Shown: positions 1 to 13,530, numbered from the stretch's first letter. The stretch is DNA of 64,000 nucleotides from Ceratotherium simum simum (GCF_000283155.1 NW_004454159.1:18537117-18601116); one strand, 5' to 3'. Notes: a model not told the origin generated them from the letters alone. Numbers and translations are program-made.

Positions 1-638
1 CTCATTAAAGCAAGAAAATTCCATAACATTTAATTTCAAAATCGATGTGATAATAATAGCTCCTGTTGCTAGAGGAAGCGTTTGAAAAAGTCATTTATAA
101 ATTTTATTTGTCAGCCTCCAGACGTTAACATTGGTTAGAATTACTTGAACACCTCAGACTCCCACTCTTCAGTAAACTCTCTCTGCCCTTCATTCAGCCC
201 AGCCCTTCACCCTCCTTAACACCACTGTTCTGAAGACACTTCCCCGTCGCTTCCTCTCCTGCACTCTGCAGCCAGCAGTTGGGTGTTCATTTTTAATTGT
301 TTAGAAATGCAGGGCTGTTGTCTACACACAGGCTGCTACATAAAGTCTTTCCTCTCCCTCCCAGCAGAAGGGCGAAATCAGTGGGCTGGTTTTTATGAGC
401 ACCTCCAAATTGAGCATCACCTTCTCGCTTTACCAGTGACCATTTGGGTGACCTGGCTCAGTTTCTTGGAGCTACAGTACAGAGAAGAATGAGCTAGGTG
501 TTCTCCCTGATATCTTTGGTCTCTATTAGGCTCTCTAAGGCTAAAGGTCCAAGGCTAAAGATACTGTCCAAAAAAAAAATGCATTCTGCCCTTAAAATGA
601 GTGCCTTGTATGGTATGTAATTTATACCTCAATAAGTT

Positions 639-672
<34 letters not shown>

Positions 673-2274
673 CTACTTATCTACCTACCTATATGGCCAG
701 ACTAGATCTTTTAGTCCCTTTTGGTAAGTTCCTCACCAGTTTGATACCTTAAATATTTTCTTGATGTTAAGTAAGCCAGTAGAATGAGAGCTGGTTTCAA
801 CCCAAGAGAACTACATTGCAATCATCTAGTTTATTCAGATGTGGGTGAATTTCCTCCATGGTCCAGCTAATACAAATCTCATAAGGTCTGTGTCCAATCA
901 GGTAAAAAGTTTGAAAGGAATGCATTCAACCTGTACATAGCAAAAAGGAAGAGCAGATATAACACACATACGTTGCATACCCCCACAGCTAGCGCGTCTC
1001 ATGAAAGCTACATATTTTTTGTTGATGATGGAAAATGTACCCAGTGGCAATTCGTCACATGAATTATTCCTAAGAATAATGACCTGGTAGAATGCAGTAA
1101 ATAGACATCCACTAACCATAAACAGATGCACTGAATGACCAGCCTGGGTGGTTTTATGGTCTCCTTCCTGCTCATTTCCAGTTTTCCTCACTCCTCTCTG
1201 TAAGTTGAACTCTAATACCATTCTTTTATAAGGGTAAAAATACAGCAAGCAAATAAAAATACCATGATTTGTTCCCAAAAATATGTGCCTTGACTCCGGC
1301 CCACTGCCATGATTGCATATCTAATTGAGCAGTTTGCCCAGGAAGCCCATCTTACAATGTGCAAATAGCGTGCTTGCAACATCAGTGTCTAGTGATGGGA
1401 ATATCTGCCACTGGGCTTTCCTAAGACATGTATCAGTAACATCCACCCTTGCCCGGGAAATTCTTGAAGTAATAGATCAGCTCAACAGTGTCGTGATTAA
1501 AATGAAACAGCCAGGAAATGGTGGCAATCTGGAGGAAAGGCTTCCTAGGATCTGATCTTCCTCAGATCAGGAGACATGGTGATTTTTCACAGAGGGAGTG
1601 CTTGCATTTCTGGATTCCTATTTCCTTTACACAGACCCAGCTGATTGATAAGAATTGTATGAACAATTTAAAAGCTATTCCCTGGAGTCAGAGGTTTAGC
1701 TACATTGAAACTGAGAGTGTTTTCACATAGATTACTCAGAATAATGGGATGTAAAGCTAGGGAGATGAGGATTAAGGATTTTTTTCAAACTTTTTGTTTA
1801 TGATTTTTTAAGTCACTGGAGGAAAATGATTTTAAAGTGTGCCCTGGTTTCAGAGTAATCTCCAGCTGCACATCAGGAAGCAGAGTTGAACTGCTGTGGA
1901 GAAACCACTTTGTACCTTGGCACTTGCTGTTTGATAGATCTAAGACATCACTTACACCCCCTAATATGTATATATCAGACTTAGGTGGGGACATTGCTGA
2001 ACTCTTATTCTAGTGGGTTTTGTTTTGTTTTGATTTATCATACATTCATTTAAATAAAAATGTGAGCTTTTGGTTTCAGAGTATTCATTTTCATCAGCAA
2101 ACCCTTGTAGCATTGGGGTGATTAGGAAGTGACACCATAGGGGATGTGAAATGATTTGGGGCTTCCCAGGCGTAAGGACCACGTATTCCATTCCTTGAAG
2201 GAAGGTGGACAAGCTCCTGCAGCCCAGTGCGTAAGGTAGCTAGACCATAATCCCAGCATGTGATAAGCAATCAA
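1..2274. other. MARCHF3 intron, mostly unique sequence
   Basis: Only a (TG)n tract at 642-671 and an A-tract near 570 stand out. The open frames here are short and have no protein-like features. Confidence 0.6.
642..671. repeat. (TG)15 microsatellite
   Basis: A pure TG run of about 30 bases, followed by ATCTACTTATCTACCTACC, which is a short imperfect tetranucleotide stretch. Confidence 0.95.
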
Positions 2275-2490
2275 GGGCCGGCCCTGTGGCTTGGTGGTTA
2301 AGTGCGCGCGCTGCAATGCTGGTGGCCCGGGTTCGGATCCCGGGTGCGCATCGAGGCACCACTTCTCTGTCCATCCTGAGGCCGAGTCCCACATACAGCA
2401 ACTAGAAGGATGTGCAGCTATGACATACAACTATCTACTGGGGCTTTGGGGGGAAAAAAAAAAAAAAAAAATAAAAAAAAAAAAAAAAAA
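2275..2490 (+). mobile_element. ERE1-type SINE
   Basis: The head is GGGCCGGCCCTGTGGCTTGG and the body contains the Pol III box B-like GGTTCGGATCC. The tail module reads ACATACAACTATCTACTGGGG before a long A-rich tail. The body is nearly identical to the copy at 52689, so it is a young subfamily. No clear target-site duplication was found; AAGCAATC before and AAGCATCT after are only weakly alike. Confidence 0.92.
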
Positions 2491-2491
2491 G

Positions 2492-5400
2492 AAGCATCTG
2501 TTCATTAAATAAATGGATGAATGGAGAACCTCCTCTCCTCCAGTTGCAAACCATATATTGTATTTTTGGCCTGTGATTGTAAATCAAAGAAACTGACCCC
2601 TTGCCCTTAAAGTTCAAGACAGACACAGTTGGACAAGGGGTTATATAATACAAACTAGCAACACTGCTTTGAGCCACACAACAAATGCGATGATTCTGAC
2701 AAATCCTGGCTTCCCCACCCCCCACTCCAGTTATCAGTCCTCAATCAGGTTTTGAGGACTGGCAGGTGGCAGGAGCCCTGGATGCACTGTAACTGGTGAG
2801 GAGAAAATGTGCGCTTCAAGGCTTGGCAGGGAACACTGGCCTGAGGTAGAGAAGTGTGGTTGGGGGTGGGGCAGATCAGGTCACTTCGGAAAGATTCAGG
2901 GGTCCCCCCCCAGCATTTGTCAAGCTTTTAGGAATCCAAGCACTGTACAAACACTTCACCATAGTCTTGTGGGGGAAGATCATATTACCCAATTGCAACT
3001 GCTAGAACAAACAGGTTTACAGTGGTTATGTTAGGTCAAGATCCTTCAATGAGGAACAAGTAAGAAAGTCTCCTGGAGCTGCATTGGGGCCTCTCTGTCA
3101 CACTCCATGCTGTGTTCTGGAGAGACAAAATGGAAGAGAAGGCCACACCCCAGCGTCTGTGAAATGGAATGTGGGAGGGATGTGGTTGAATCCACCGGGA
3201 GTTCCCACTTCCCACTCTCTTGTGCACCACAGACTGCTGCCACCTGAGCTCAAGGGCAGTGAGCACAGGTCCTTCCTGTGCTCTGCCATCCCAGCCTTAG
3301 TGTCAGCCCCTCCTTTCCAGCTCCGCCTACCGGAGGCAACCCTCCCACCTGCTCCAGGCGAGGCTAAGGCCTCACAAATCAAAGTAGTTGTAGCCTGAAG
3401 GACAAAGGAAATGTCAAGTACCAGAAGGGGGAGCCTGTTGAGGGACTTTGTGTCTATTTTATGGATAACAGAACAAAGACCCTCCCACTGAGTGAAATCT
3501 GTGCCAGTGACTTTTCCAAGCAGGGCTTAACATCACAACTATAGCTGCTGTTCTATAACTAGTACAACCAGCACTGGCTGGCCGCAGGGAGCCTCGGATT
3601 TCTGTCGTAGCTGCCCACAACCTGCAGTGAGAACCTAAACAATCCATTTCTCTTCTTTATGCATTAGCTTTCTCACCAGTAGAATAAAGCAGAACATGAA
3701 AACTGGCAACAGCATTCATGCACACAGGTGTGCTTTGTTGAATTAACACTTTTTTTTATTTGAATGCCTTCAGGTGGGACGTGCCCTCTCCAGTTCCCCC
3801 AGACCTTGCCTTTTGCTTACACCCACCCAGCCCTCTTCACTCTCTAGCATTACCTGCCTACTGTTTACATTTGAGGTTCCAGAATTGGGTGATTTCTCCC
3901 ACCTGTAAAGAGTTCCCTACTACTATGTGCATTTCTTTCTGCCAACATCTTTCTTTCAGGGTAGTATAGACTGAATCTAATGATCTCCCTCCTATTGTCC
4001 CCACGTTCTAAGTGAGCTGAAATGGCTGGTTCAAAATCACAGGGGAAATGAACCACTAAGAGACAGTAGACTAGCGTGGACAGTGGTGAGAATAACAGCG
4101 GTTCAAATACCTCGCACTTGCAGCGTGCCTGAGTGTTGGCCGAGCACTGCCTTGACCTCTGATAAGGTCGCTGAGCAGGCCACCAGCCTCCACGTGGACT
4201 TGAATCACCATCCTCTGTGCCATCAGTTGAGATGACGTGCCTGATGACTGAAGTCCAGCAATCCTTGATCCTGAGGTGTTTGGTCTTGAATTTTTCTCTT
4301 GGTTTTGGTGGCTAATTTGGCAGTTGCTTCGTTATTTAAAGCTTAGTTACAAAGAAGCTGTTTTAGGGTATCTATTAAATTCACAGCTTGCTTCATTAAA
4401 AATCACTTCATTAAAAAAGCAAGCCAACCGAAGTGTTCACATGGCCATGCCAGATGGAAGTGAGCTAACTGCTCAGTGCCTGTGTTCTCAGCCCATCCAA
4501 TGCTGGTAAAGGATTAATTTGGAGGGGAAATCCAGTTCCATGCATAAAAATAATTACATGACTAGATTCTATTATTTTAAATTGTATTGATACTTGCAGT
4601 GAACTTGGGTTGAAACACAATTAGAATTCACACCCTCAGTCCTCATCACTGCCCCCTACCTCTCCCCATCTGAGGACCTCTCGAGGAGCAGACAAACAGA
4701 TGCAATTCACCAAGAATTGTTCACACAACTTTTTTATTTTAATTATTCTGTGTTTTAAAAAATACAGAGGAGGACAAAGAATAATTTATCAAAACAGGTG
4801 TGTATCCACCACCTAGAATTAACAAATGTTAGCATTTGTTAGCAACATACCTTTTAAAGGAACAGCCTCTGGGCAGGTGGGGGGTGCGGTGCAGAGAGAA
4901 AATGTCTGTAGTCTTCACTAATTCATCCTCAGTAGTCTCAAATATAGGAGAAAATTCAGCCAAGTTTTCCTTTAAGCACATCTGGGCCAAGAATAAGAGA
5001 AAGGAAACAAATGAGACAGATAATCCTGAAAGATTCCAGACCCTTTGAGCTGACTCCAAATGTAGGCACAAATAGTACAGCTACTGCTGGCCACCAAGGG
5101 GTCTACTTCTTTGAAAGGCAGACAATTAGAAGTTATTATATGGGAGTTTGGGGGGGTCGGTGGTGGAGGTGAAAATGTCCCTGGGCAGCTGGCAGGAGAG
5201 CTTTGTAAAGGGGAGTCTGATAGAGGAGCAGTGCAATGTTACTGAATAACTATAACTTGTAATCATCTCTCTCCTGAGTCCTGCTGGAATAACAAGGCAC
5301 AATTAGCCCACAGGAACTGCCCTGTGTGGGCATAGGGGGCTGGGCTGAACTGAAGGGAACATAACTCGCAGAAGCCCTGGTGCAGATCTCAGATGCAGAG

Positions 5401-5849
5401 TTTTAGAATATACGTAAAACTCCCTGCCGAGGGCTTCTGCCAGCCCACCTCTTGCCTCTTCAGTTTTTAGTGTCAACAACTGACACTTTCAACTCCAAAG
5501 AAAGAATATACATTTTTAAACAAATAATGGTGTGAAATATTGTGAGCAGTACATGATTATGGTTAAATGCTGCCTAATGGACAATTGTAGTCGAATGAGC
5601 TAAGTGGAGAAGTATCTTCAGTTGGGCAGTGGGAGATCAGTGGTAGTTTATTCATTGAATAACACCCTACTATGCCCATTTGTGCTAAGAACTCCATTTT
5701 CCAGAATAGGCACAGATCCTGATGTGACACTCCAATCCAGTGGCATGAATTAATTTCACTTTGAGTCCATCTATTTTTATCCTTAAGATGTTCACTCCTC
5801 AAAGTTTTTTTCTTCTAATTTACCCATTTCCTAGGCAAAGGGGAAATAC
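2492..5849. other. MARCHF3 intron, no recognised feature
   Basis: I see mostly unique sequence. The stretch near 4725-4830 resembles an old L1-type AT-rich tail but is too decayed to name. Overlapping frames of 60-104 codons near 2800-3400 follow local GC richness, not a protein. Confidence 0.5.
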
Positions 5850-6085
5850 ACATGCTATGTACTTTATATAACCATCTTATTTCAATGTCTCAGGTATCCC
5901 TAAAATTGATAGTATCCCATTTTGTAGATAAAGAAGCTGAGACTCTGAGATGTTAAGTCACTCTTCAGAGATCTTAAATACTTTCTGCCACAGGACTAGT
6001 AAGTAAAGAAGGCAGAAGAATAATCCAGGTTTTTCTGGCTCCTTAGTCCATGCTCTTTCCACCATAGCTGGCCTCTGCCTTCCTG
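5850..6085 (-). repeat. MIR SINE, antisense
   Basis: It follows the reverse MIR order: TGTACTTTATATAACC, CCCATTTTGTAGATAAAGAAGCTGAG, GTTAAGTCACTC, CTAGTAAGTAAAG, and an end like CCATGCTCTTTCCACCA. It is heavily diverged. Confidence 0.7.
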
Positions 6086-6289
6086 GCTCAAAAGTACTTT
6101 CTTTCACTTGCTCATTGACATGCACAAGTGCAAGCACACAGAACCGAGGGCTTCTTTACCAATATCCAGCCTTCCTAAGGGACTAGATGTACTTCAGAAA
6201 GGGAAAAATGAAAAAAGTGATGATTAGAGCCCTGGTTTCCTCTTGACATTGAATTCGTCTATTGAGTCCAGAGCTGTTAGTATGGAGGG

Positions 6290-6640
6290 AGGGATGAATG
6301 GGCAGAGCTCAGAGGATTTTTAGGGCAGTGAACCTATTCTGTACAATACCGTAATGGTGGATGCATGTCATCCTACATTTGTCCAAACCCATAGAATGTA
6401 CAACACCAGGAGTGAACCCTAATGTAAACTATGGACTCTGAGTGATATTGATGTGTCAGTGTAGGTTCATTGATTGTAACAAATGTACCACTCTAGTGGG
6501 GGATGCTGATCATGGGGAAGGCTATGCATGTGTGGGGCCATATGGAAGTATATGAGAACTCTCTGTACTTTGCACTCAATATTGCTCTATGAACCTAAAA
6601 TTGCTCTAAAAAGTAAGGTCTATTTAGAAAAAAAAGAAAA
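6290..6640 (+). mobile_element. Old L1 3' end (L1M type)
   Basis: It contains a well-known interspersed 3'UTR module: GTAATGGTGGATGCATGTCA, ACCCATAGAATGTACAACAC, GTGAACCCTAATGTAAACTA, TGTAACAAATGTACCACTCT, and the end CTCTAAAAAGTAAGGTCTAT with an A-rich tail. The subfamily name is not certain. Confidence 0.7.
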
Positions 6641-8184
6641 GAAAACTCAAGCTCCACCAGATTGAGTGCTGGGATAGTGGAATGGCATTTCTTCTCAGTG
6701 CTTCTTTATACCCTAGTCTAGTTGGGAAACAAAGCTCTTAGATTCACCACCCTATTAGAAGCCAGAAAAGTCGTTCTTAGTTTTCAAGGGACTTTACATA
6801 CCCTTTCTTTTTTTCGTCTCATCTACTCTTTCTCTGCATTTGAGTCTTCATTTTACTTAGTCATTATGTCACCAATTCTTCTGAGATTTCTGCTAAAGGA
6901 GAGATGTTATTAGAAAGCCTGGTGAACTCAAAATTGTTGAGAGACTTTCCCTCCTTACATGAATGGTTGCAAAGGTTAATCACTTATGTATAGTTCTGCA
7001 CATTGTGAGGTAAATTTCTTTCAAGACTGTCATCTAGATAATTCAGATTGGTAAAACTGGTTTTGCAAACTCATGAAGGAAAACACTGGTTTTTCTCTTG
7101 AAGTATTTGTATAATTGCCTCAGTTCTTTGCTTCACTTTCTTGACAGGTGCAGCAGATTTGGAGAAAGATAAGAAAGACCCCTGTTTGGTCTTATGGTTT
7201 TGCTTGCTTCCTCCCTTTTCCACTGAATTTGTATTTCTGTGCCGTGCCTCAGCACTGCCTGCCTTCATTCTCGAAGAGATGGGGACCTTGGGAGATTGTC
7301 TGGGATAAAACTGTTTCTTTGCAATCCATTATTACAGAGTTAGAGGGGTAGGTTTACACTGTGAGAGGAAAGTTACATTTATGTGTATATAACATGAAAG
7401 AGAAAAAAATGCTTTTGAAGCTTTTAGTTTAGAGTACTGAGAAACAGGTTTAATTCTTCGGTGTGCCACTTACGAAAATGTGTAAAGATCTGTTTGTGAA
7501 GATTGAGGTCAGATTAAAAGAAGAAAAGGAAATATTTTCTACTCGTTATTTTATTAGTGCTTCACTTCCAGCAATGCTGTTAGAAACAGAAAGTCGGAAT
7601 AAATGGTGAGGTTCAAAATCTTTTAGGGCTCTGAGGGAAAATGGCTAATAGAGTATATATGAAATGCTGGCAGGTAGGAGCAGCAGGATAGTTGTAAAAT
7701 AGAATTTATAGGCATTTAAGGACTTATATCTGGGAAGAATCAGTAAAAGCAGAAATTGGGAGATGAAGGGAAAATATTCACCATCCTAGAAAATAATGCA
7801 GCCCCTCCTAACAAATTTGCCTGCTTCCAAAGACTCACTGTTTGCATTAAAGCTGGTAGATGATGGGAGAAAAGACATGAGAGATGGAGGTAATAAAATG
7901 TCTCTAATATTTTTCTAAACACTGGCTCATCTGCTTAAAATCTATGACTTTAATGTTGAAACCCAGAAGTCATTCATTCATCAAAATATACACATTTTCA
8001 GCTGTTTGTAAGACATACCTGACAGATACATATCTGAAAAATAACCCTATTAGATGAAGATATGGCAAGGCAAAAGGAAATATCTACAAACCAGAATTCA
8101 TGCAAGTTGGAGGGATTCTTTAGGGACATCTACAGGACACGTCACATTACTTTTACCAAGGGAGTTTTTTCAGTCTCATATTTT

Positions 8185-8765
8185 TTAAACAGCTTTATTG
8201 AGATATAATCCACATACCATACAGTTCACCCATTTAAAGTGTACAATTTAGTGACATTTAGTATATTCACAGAGTTGTGTAATCATCACCGCAATCAATT
8301 TCAGAACATTTTTATCACTCTAAAAGGAAACCTCAGCTGACCCTGTGGCGTAGTGGTTAGGTTTGCGTGTTCCGCTTCAGCAGCCCGGGTTCACGAGTTC
8401 GGATCCTGGGCGCGGACCTACACACCACTCATTAAGTCATGCTGTGGTGGCATCCCACGTACAAAATAGAGGAAGATTGGCACAGATATTAGCTCAGGGC
8501 CAATCTTCCTCACCAAAAAAAAGGAAACCTCATACACTTCAGCCTTCACTCTCTAGTCCTCCCATCCCGGCCCCCTGCCCCAGCCCTAGGCAACCACGAA
8601 TCTATCCTATATCTCTGTGGATTTGCCTATTCTGGACATTTCCTATACATGGAACCCTACAGTATATGCTCCTTTGTGACTGGCTTCCTTCACTTAGCAT
8701 AATGTTTGCAAGGTCTAGTCTCGGATTTTATAGAAAATGTATCTTAACCTTCCTTGCTATAATTT
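8185..8765 (-). mobile_element. Old L1 3' region, antisense, split by a SINE
   Basis: It starts with AACAGCTTTATTGAGATATAATCC and contains AAAGTGTACAATTTAGTGAC, then after the SINE GCCCTAGGCAACCACGAATC and TGACTGGCTTCCTTCACTTA. This order is the reverse strand of an old mammalian L1 3' region. The 147-codon frame at 8363-8806 crosses the SINE and is not a gene. Confidence 0.75.
8336..8518 (+). mobile_element. ERE2-like SINE with 14 bp duplication
   Basis: The head reads GCTGACCCTGTGGCGTAGTG, with box B-like GAGTTCGGATCC and the tail module AGATATTAGCTCAGGGCCAA. A perfect duplication, AAAAGGAAACCTCA, flanks it at 8322-8335 and 8519-8532. It has landed inside an old antisense L1. Confidence 0.92.
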
Positions 8766-9399
8766 TATTTATTTTTGATTCCTTCTCGACATCCTATTTA
8801 CCTTAATATACTACTCCTACTCCTATTCTTTATCATTTATAGAGTCCTTACCCTGCGTTGCTGTTCTAGGCACTTGAAAGTTCTATTATTTGTATGTACA
8901 ACTATCTCCATTTTAGAAAGGATGAAACCGACATAGAGATGTCGATGGTTTTTTCCCCTCTTAAAAGTTTAACCTTTTCCCTACCACAGTTTATGTGATG
9001 AAACTTTGTTCATTTTTTAGTCTTTTGTTGTACAGAAATCATTTGTACATTGATTTTTTTGTATTGTCTGAATTTTGCCATCTTAGGTCAGTAACAGTCC
9101 TTTTCTTCCTTTAAGCCCATTAATTTAGTTTGGTTGCTTTCTTGATTCGGCTGCCCTACAACTATACAATTAATTTTTTTAATATTGTGCCCTAGGTTGA
9201 TTTTTTTTAACTAAGGTCTAAGGAGAAATAATGGATTCTCAGGAGGCAATCAAATCCTACTGCCCATATTCTTACATTCATCAAACCTCGGAAAGTTGAA
9301 CTGGACCAAGGAGTGTCTTAAGACAATTTAGAGAAATGCTCTGGAACAGGGCTTCTTCCTCTCAAAGATGTTTGAGAATCTGATAAAAGCTTGAACTCT

Positions 9400-9650
9400 T
9401 ATAATGAATGTAGACAACTATATTGTGCTATAATCATCAAACCTGCTAAGAGACTAGATCTTAATTATTCCAACCACTAAAAGGAAAGGATAATTATGCA
9501 CTGTGATAGAGGTGCTAAATATTGCTACAATTGTAACCATACTACAAAAAATATACGAATATATCAAATTAATTTATTGTACATCTTAAATTTACACAAT
9601 GTTACGTGTCAAATATATTCAATAAAAAGAAATACCATGGAAAAAAAGAC
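9400..9650 (+). mobile_element. Old L1 3'UTR fragment
   Basis: CTGCTAAGAGACTAGATCTTAA, CAATTGTAACCATACTACAA and TTGTACATCTTAAATTTACACAATG follow the order of an L1 3'UTR. The end is A-rich. Confidence 0.55.
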
Positions 9651-9659
9651 TTGAACTCT

Positions 9660-12120
9660 CTCCCCTGAAATGCGCAGACATCCAGTGTTCAAATACAGTT
9701 TCAAAGAGGTCACAGGTTTTCTGAAGCCCTGCACCCCTAGGCCAAGGTCTCCCAATCTAGAAAGATAGTTATGTAAACTGCAAGGGAACACAGATTTTCC
9801 AAAAGTGTCTCCTGTACCCTTAAAACATTTTAAGCATGAAAAGTAAAGGAAACTTCTCAACACTCTACTGTAAATTCCCTCCTCTATGAGGAGGCCACAT
9901 TATAATTCTGTGGGTGCCACAACAGTGGATATGATTTGCTGGTCTTGAAGAGAAAGCTAGTGACTCAGTTATGCACATATACAGGACTGTGCTGGTTATT
10001 AACTTGGGTTCTTCCGTGGTTGGCTTGGTTCTGCCTTGGGGATAAATGCAGGGGCACATGTCTCAGGATCACCCAAGCTAAAAATGTATGTGTGTCTCCA
10101 GTTAGAGCAGAGCTTTCCCACAGACAGCACTGTGTTCATCCAGCCGATCTCCTGCTTGCCTTTCTGTAAATGGCAGTCCCTGATGTCTGACCCATGTCAT
10201 CTGAGCTGTTGGCCCTACCCTTTGAGAATGTCTTCCCTGAAGACAGCTCCGTGAGACCTATAGCAAAATGATCTACAAACATTGAACATAATCAAGAGAA
10301 GGAATGCCAGCAAAATGGAAAACGTTGCCCTCCCGTCTTATAACACCATGCCCTATTTTTCCTGGTATTCTGATATTCTAAGCGTCCTACCTAATGAAGG
10401 GTATCCAAAGAGGGCTGAGGAGCAGTAAGAACAGAGGGCTGCATTGGCCTGCACAGAAAGAGGGAGACTTTAATCTAGATGTGAGGAGCCTAAGGAAGGA
10501 CATGTCTGAAATCTTGAAAATCATGAACAGCTTAAACAATGTGACATGGAGTGTGTAGCACAATCCAAATTACTTGAATGCCGGTGCGCTCCCTTTGAAG
10601 TTTGAGGATGGAATTTCGAACAAAAATAAAGAGATGCCACCAAACACTGCAGCTCATGAGCTGAAGCCATTGCCTCAAGTGGAGCCTTGAGAGATCCAAG
10701 ATCCATTCATTGCTTGGATGTGTCTCATGTCAGCAAAGTCAGCCAGGCTCTCCAAATATTTGGGCTCCTTGCTGGCTGTAAAACGTTGGACTATAGGGAC
10801 TCTGAATCTAAAAGTTCCTCTGTTCTCACAGTCCTTCCATTCTAGCAGAAATTTTTCCCTTTCTCAAAGTGTTCCCATTCTTGCTTGCTTTGGAGTATGT
10901 GGCCCTGGCCCTGGTGAGAATGTCTCTTTTATCTTCTGTTCTACACTCAAGTCGTAGTTCATTGAAATCCCTCTGCCACCCTCTGCTTGGATAGTTTTCA
11001 TACTCACATTCTCACTACATCTAAGGGATACAGATTTTAAATGTGGTCCCATTTTGAGGACCTGGTTTTGAATTTGATTTCTCCCTTTCTATTCTTTTAA
11101 ACATCCCTAATTATCAAAATAGGGATTTATTATCCTTATTCGTGTTATTCATCATAGTCTCATCTTTTGTCCAGTGTTCCAATTGGGGCTCACTCCTGGT
11201 ACACTATCCTGGTACCTTTTACCCTATGATCCTGTCCTTCTGCTGGAAGCAATTATTCAAAGCTTCAGAAACCTGGGCTCCAACAGCAGGCCAGCAGAGA
11301 GAGTGTTAAACGTGAGCAAATTTACCGACTGGAGGGCCGGGGGCCCCATGAGAGCCAAAATGAAGCCGGGCTCAGGACTGGGAGCTGCTGTTTGTATTCT
11401 GTTTGTAATAGACAACACAGTATGAATAGATTGTCTCCCAGAGTAAATCATTTTTGTTTTTGTCACTGTGCATTTTATTTATCAATTTCTTCTGGAAATT
11501 TCTATTTTCTTGCTCTCCATCCTCTCTTGGTTGTTTATCTCCTCTGTTTATGTTTCTGGCTTTACGTTGATCACATATGCCACATTATTCTGCAGCATCT
11601 TCTCATAGTTCAGATAAGCAATCTCCATTTGGCTGAGATCACATCTACACAGTGACGATCTAAAATAATTAGAAGTGATTTTCATTTTGCTTATATCTGA
11701 AGTTGCAAGTGAATATATAAAACTATTTTGCCATCTAATCCTGCTATGTTGCAAATCTTATCTTTGGAAAATTTCAAACTGTTGGTGTGAGTGTGTATAG
11801 CATTTGTTTAAATAATGCCAGAGGCAAATTATAATGTCCCAGACACAAATATAGTATTTATGGAGCATTATAGACCATTGATTGGCTTATTGGCCTAAGT
11901 CCTCCAAGGAGCATCACAGATCTCCAGGGTGTCCTTGAATGTGACTTATGCTTCAGCCAAATCACAGCTGTGAATGCCAGAGCAACTGCTAGGCCTGTGT
12001 CTGTGGCAAAAATTACTATGTCTGATCGGGAGAGTCAGGGTGAATGGTCTTATATATATGTATGTATACACCTCAGCTAAACTCATCTGATTTCTACCCA
12101 AAGTGATCCTCTGGTTTGGA
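9660..12120. other. MARCHF3 intron, no recognised feature
   Basis: Unique-looking sequence. I found no splice-bounded frame similar to the RING-CH exons of MARCH3 here or elsewhere upstream of 22131. Confidence 0.5.
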
Positions 12121-12124
12121 AGGA

Positions 12125-13530
12125 TTCATTTATTTCTTCAGCCAATATTTATCAAGCACAAGTTAAATATTTTGGGAAATGGAAATGTAACTGTGGACAG
12201 GCCAGAAGAATGTTGTGTACTAATAGAGCTTACCTGCTAGGAAGAAAGATATGGAATAAACAAGTAAATAAATAAAAAAATTATTTCTGACAGTGATAAA
12301 AGTTATAAAAGGGAAAAAACAAGTTGTTGTGGTGAGGAACGACTGGGTGAGAGAGTGTGGTAGTTTGTGACAGCCTCCGAAGAGGTGACGTTTGAACGGA
12401 GAGATGACCGAGGAGAAGGAACAAGCCTGGGAAGAAAAGTTCCAGGCAGAATGAACAGCCACTGCAAAGGCTCTGCAGCAGGCCAGTGTGGTACTTCTGA
12501 AACAGGAAAACACACTGTGAAGGAGCATTGTATGAGGGGTCAAAGGAGCTAGATTCGAGGTCCCTGAACTTTTCTGTTGAGGACCCCCTGGCAGTTTGTT
12601 GCAAGCCTATGGATCCTATCTCAGAATCGTGTTTTTAATTGACTAAGATAAAATGCATGTGGAATGCAAAGAAAGCCAATTACATTACAATACAGCTATC
12701 AAAATATTTAAAAGACAAAGTTGTGATATAAAATATAAGTGCTTCCTTCACACATTTTGTGGCAGATCTAATGGCTAACTTTGACACAGCACTATGTCAA
12801 GATGTCTGCAACTTGTCATATGATAGGAAATATCTGTGGTTTCTATTGGTGACAGAGTCACAGGTACTGCTAATACCACTGAGATTTTCTCTGTAACTCG
12901 ATGAAATGCTAAATTTCAATTACAGGTTGTGATTTTTGTCCCCCATTCAAAAATCACAGACCTCGTGAATCCTATCCTCGGACCCCTTGGGGGTCTGTGG
13001 AGCTCCAGTACACACACCTGGGCTACATCATGCAGGGCTTTGCGGGCCATGGCAAGGCTGTAGGCTGAGTGCAATGGGGAGCCACTAGGGGATTTTAAGC
13101 AAGAGAAGTGATCTTGCTGCTTTATAGAAACAGGATTCTAAGATAACAGAAATAGAGGAACGAGGAGGCTATTATGTGGTTCAGGTGAAAGATGAGGGTG
13201 GCTTGGAAAAGAGCAGAGGCACTAGAGACAGGGAGATGTGAACATGTTCAAGATGTATTCCGGAAGAAGTGACAGGAACTGCTGAGAGATTGGATGTAGG
13301 GGCAGGGGAATGAGGAGAGGGTGAATGAGGAGGGCACTGAGGTTGTTTGTGAGAGCCACAGGCGTGGGTGTTGCCATGTACTGGTGGGAGACGACCTGGG
13401 AGAGAAGTCGGTGTGTGGGAGAGTTGGGGTGGTGGAGGTGAATCCAGTGTTCCATTGTGGACCTCGTAAAGCTTGAGATGTTTATTAAACAGGTGGAGAG
13501 AGATCTAAGACGCAGCAGGATACGCAAACC
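12125..13530 (+). repeat. Ancient ~1 kb interspersed repeat, copy A, interrupted
   Basis: It begins ATTCATTTATTTCTTCAGCCAATATTTATC and keeps a fixed order of modules: GAGGTGACGTTTGAACGG, CAGCCACTGCAAAGGCTCTG, CAGGGCTTTGCGGGCCATGG, TTTTAAGCAAGAGAAGTGATC and CTTGAGATGTTTATTAAACAG. The same modules recur at 14515-15430. A separate element sits inside it at about 12550-13005. The family is familiar from mammalian genomes but I cannot name it with certainty. Confidence 0.6.
12550..13005 (+). mobile_element. DNA-transposon-like insert within copy A
   Basis: It starts near GGTCCCTGAACTTTTCTG TTGAGGACCCCC and ends near GGACCCCTTGGGGGTCTGTGG, with CAAAAATCACAGACC before the end. This resembles nonautonomous hAT-type elements whose ends carry GGACCCC runs. 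The target-site duplication was not resolved. Confidence 0.4.

Noticed and set aside
642..671. Possible CRISPR-like or tandem array
   Set aside because: It is a plain TG microsatellite. No spaced direct repeats of CRISPR type occur anywhere in the window.
2275..2490. Possible tRNA gene from box B-like GGTTCGGATCC
   Set aside because: The head and tail identify it as a tRNA-derived SINE, not a tRNA gene.
8363..8806. A 147-codon open frame
   Set aside because: It runs through an ERE2-like SINE and into an old antisense L1.
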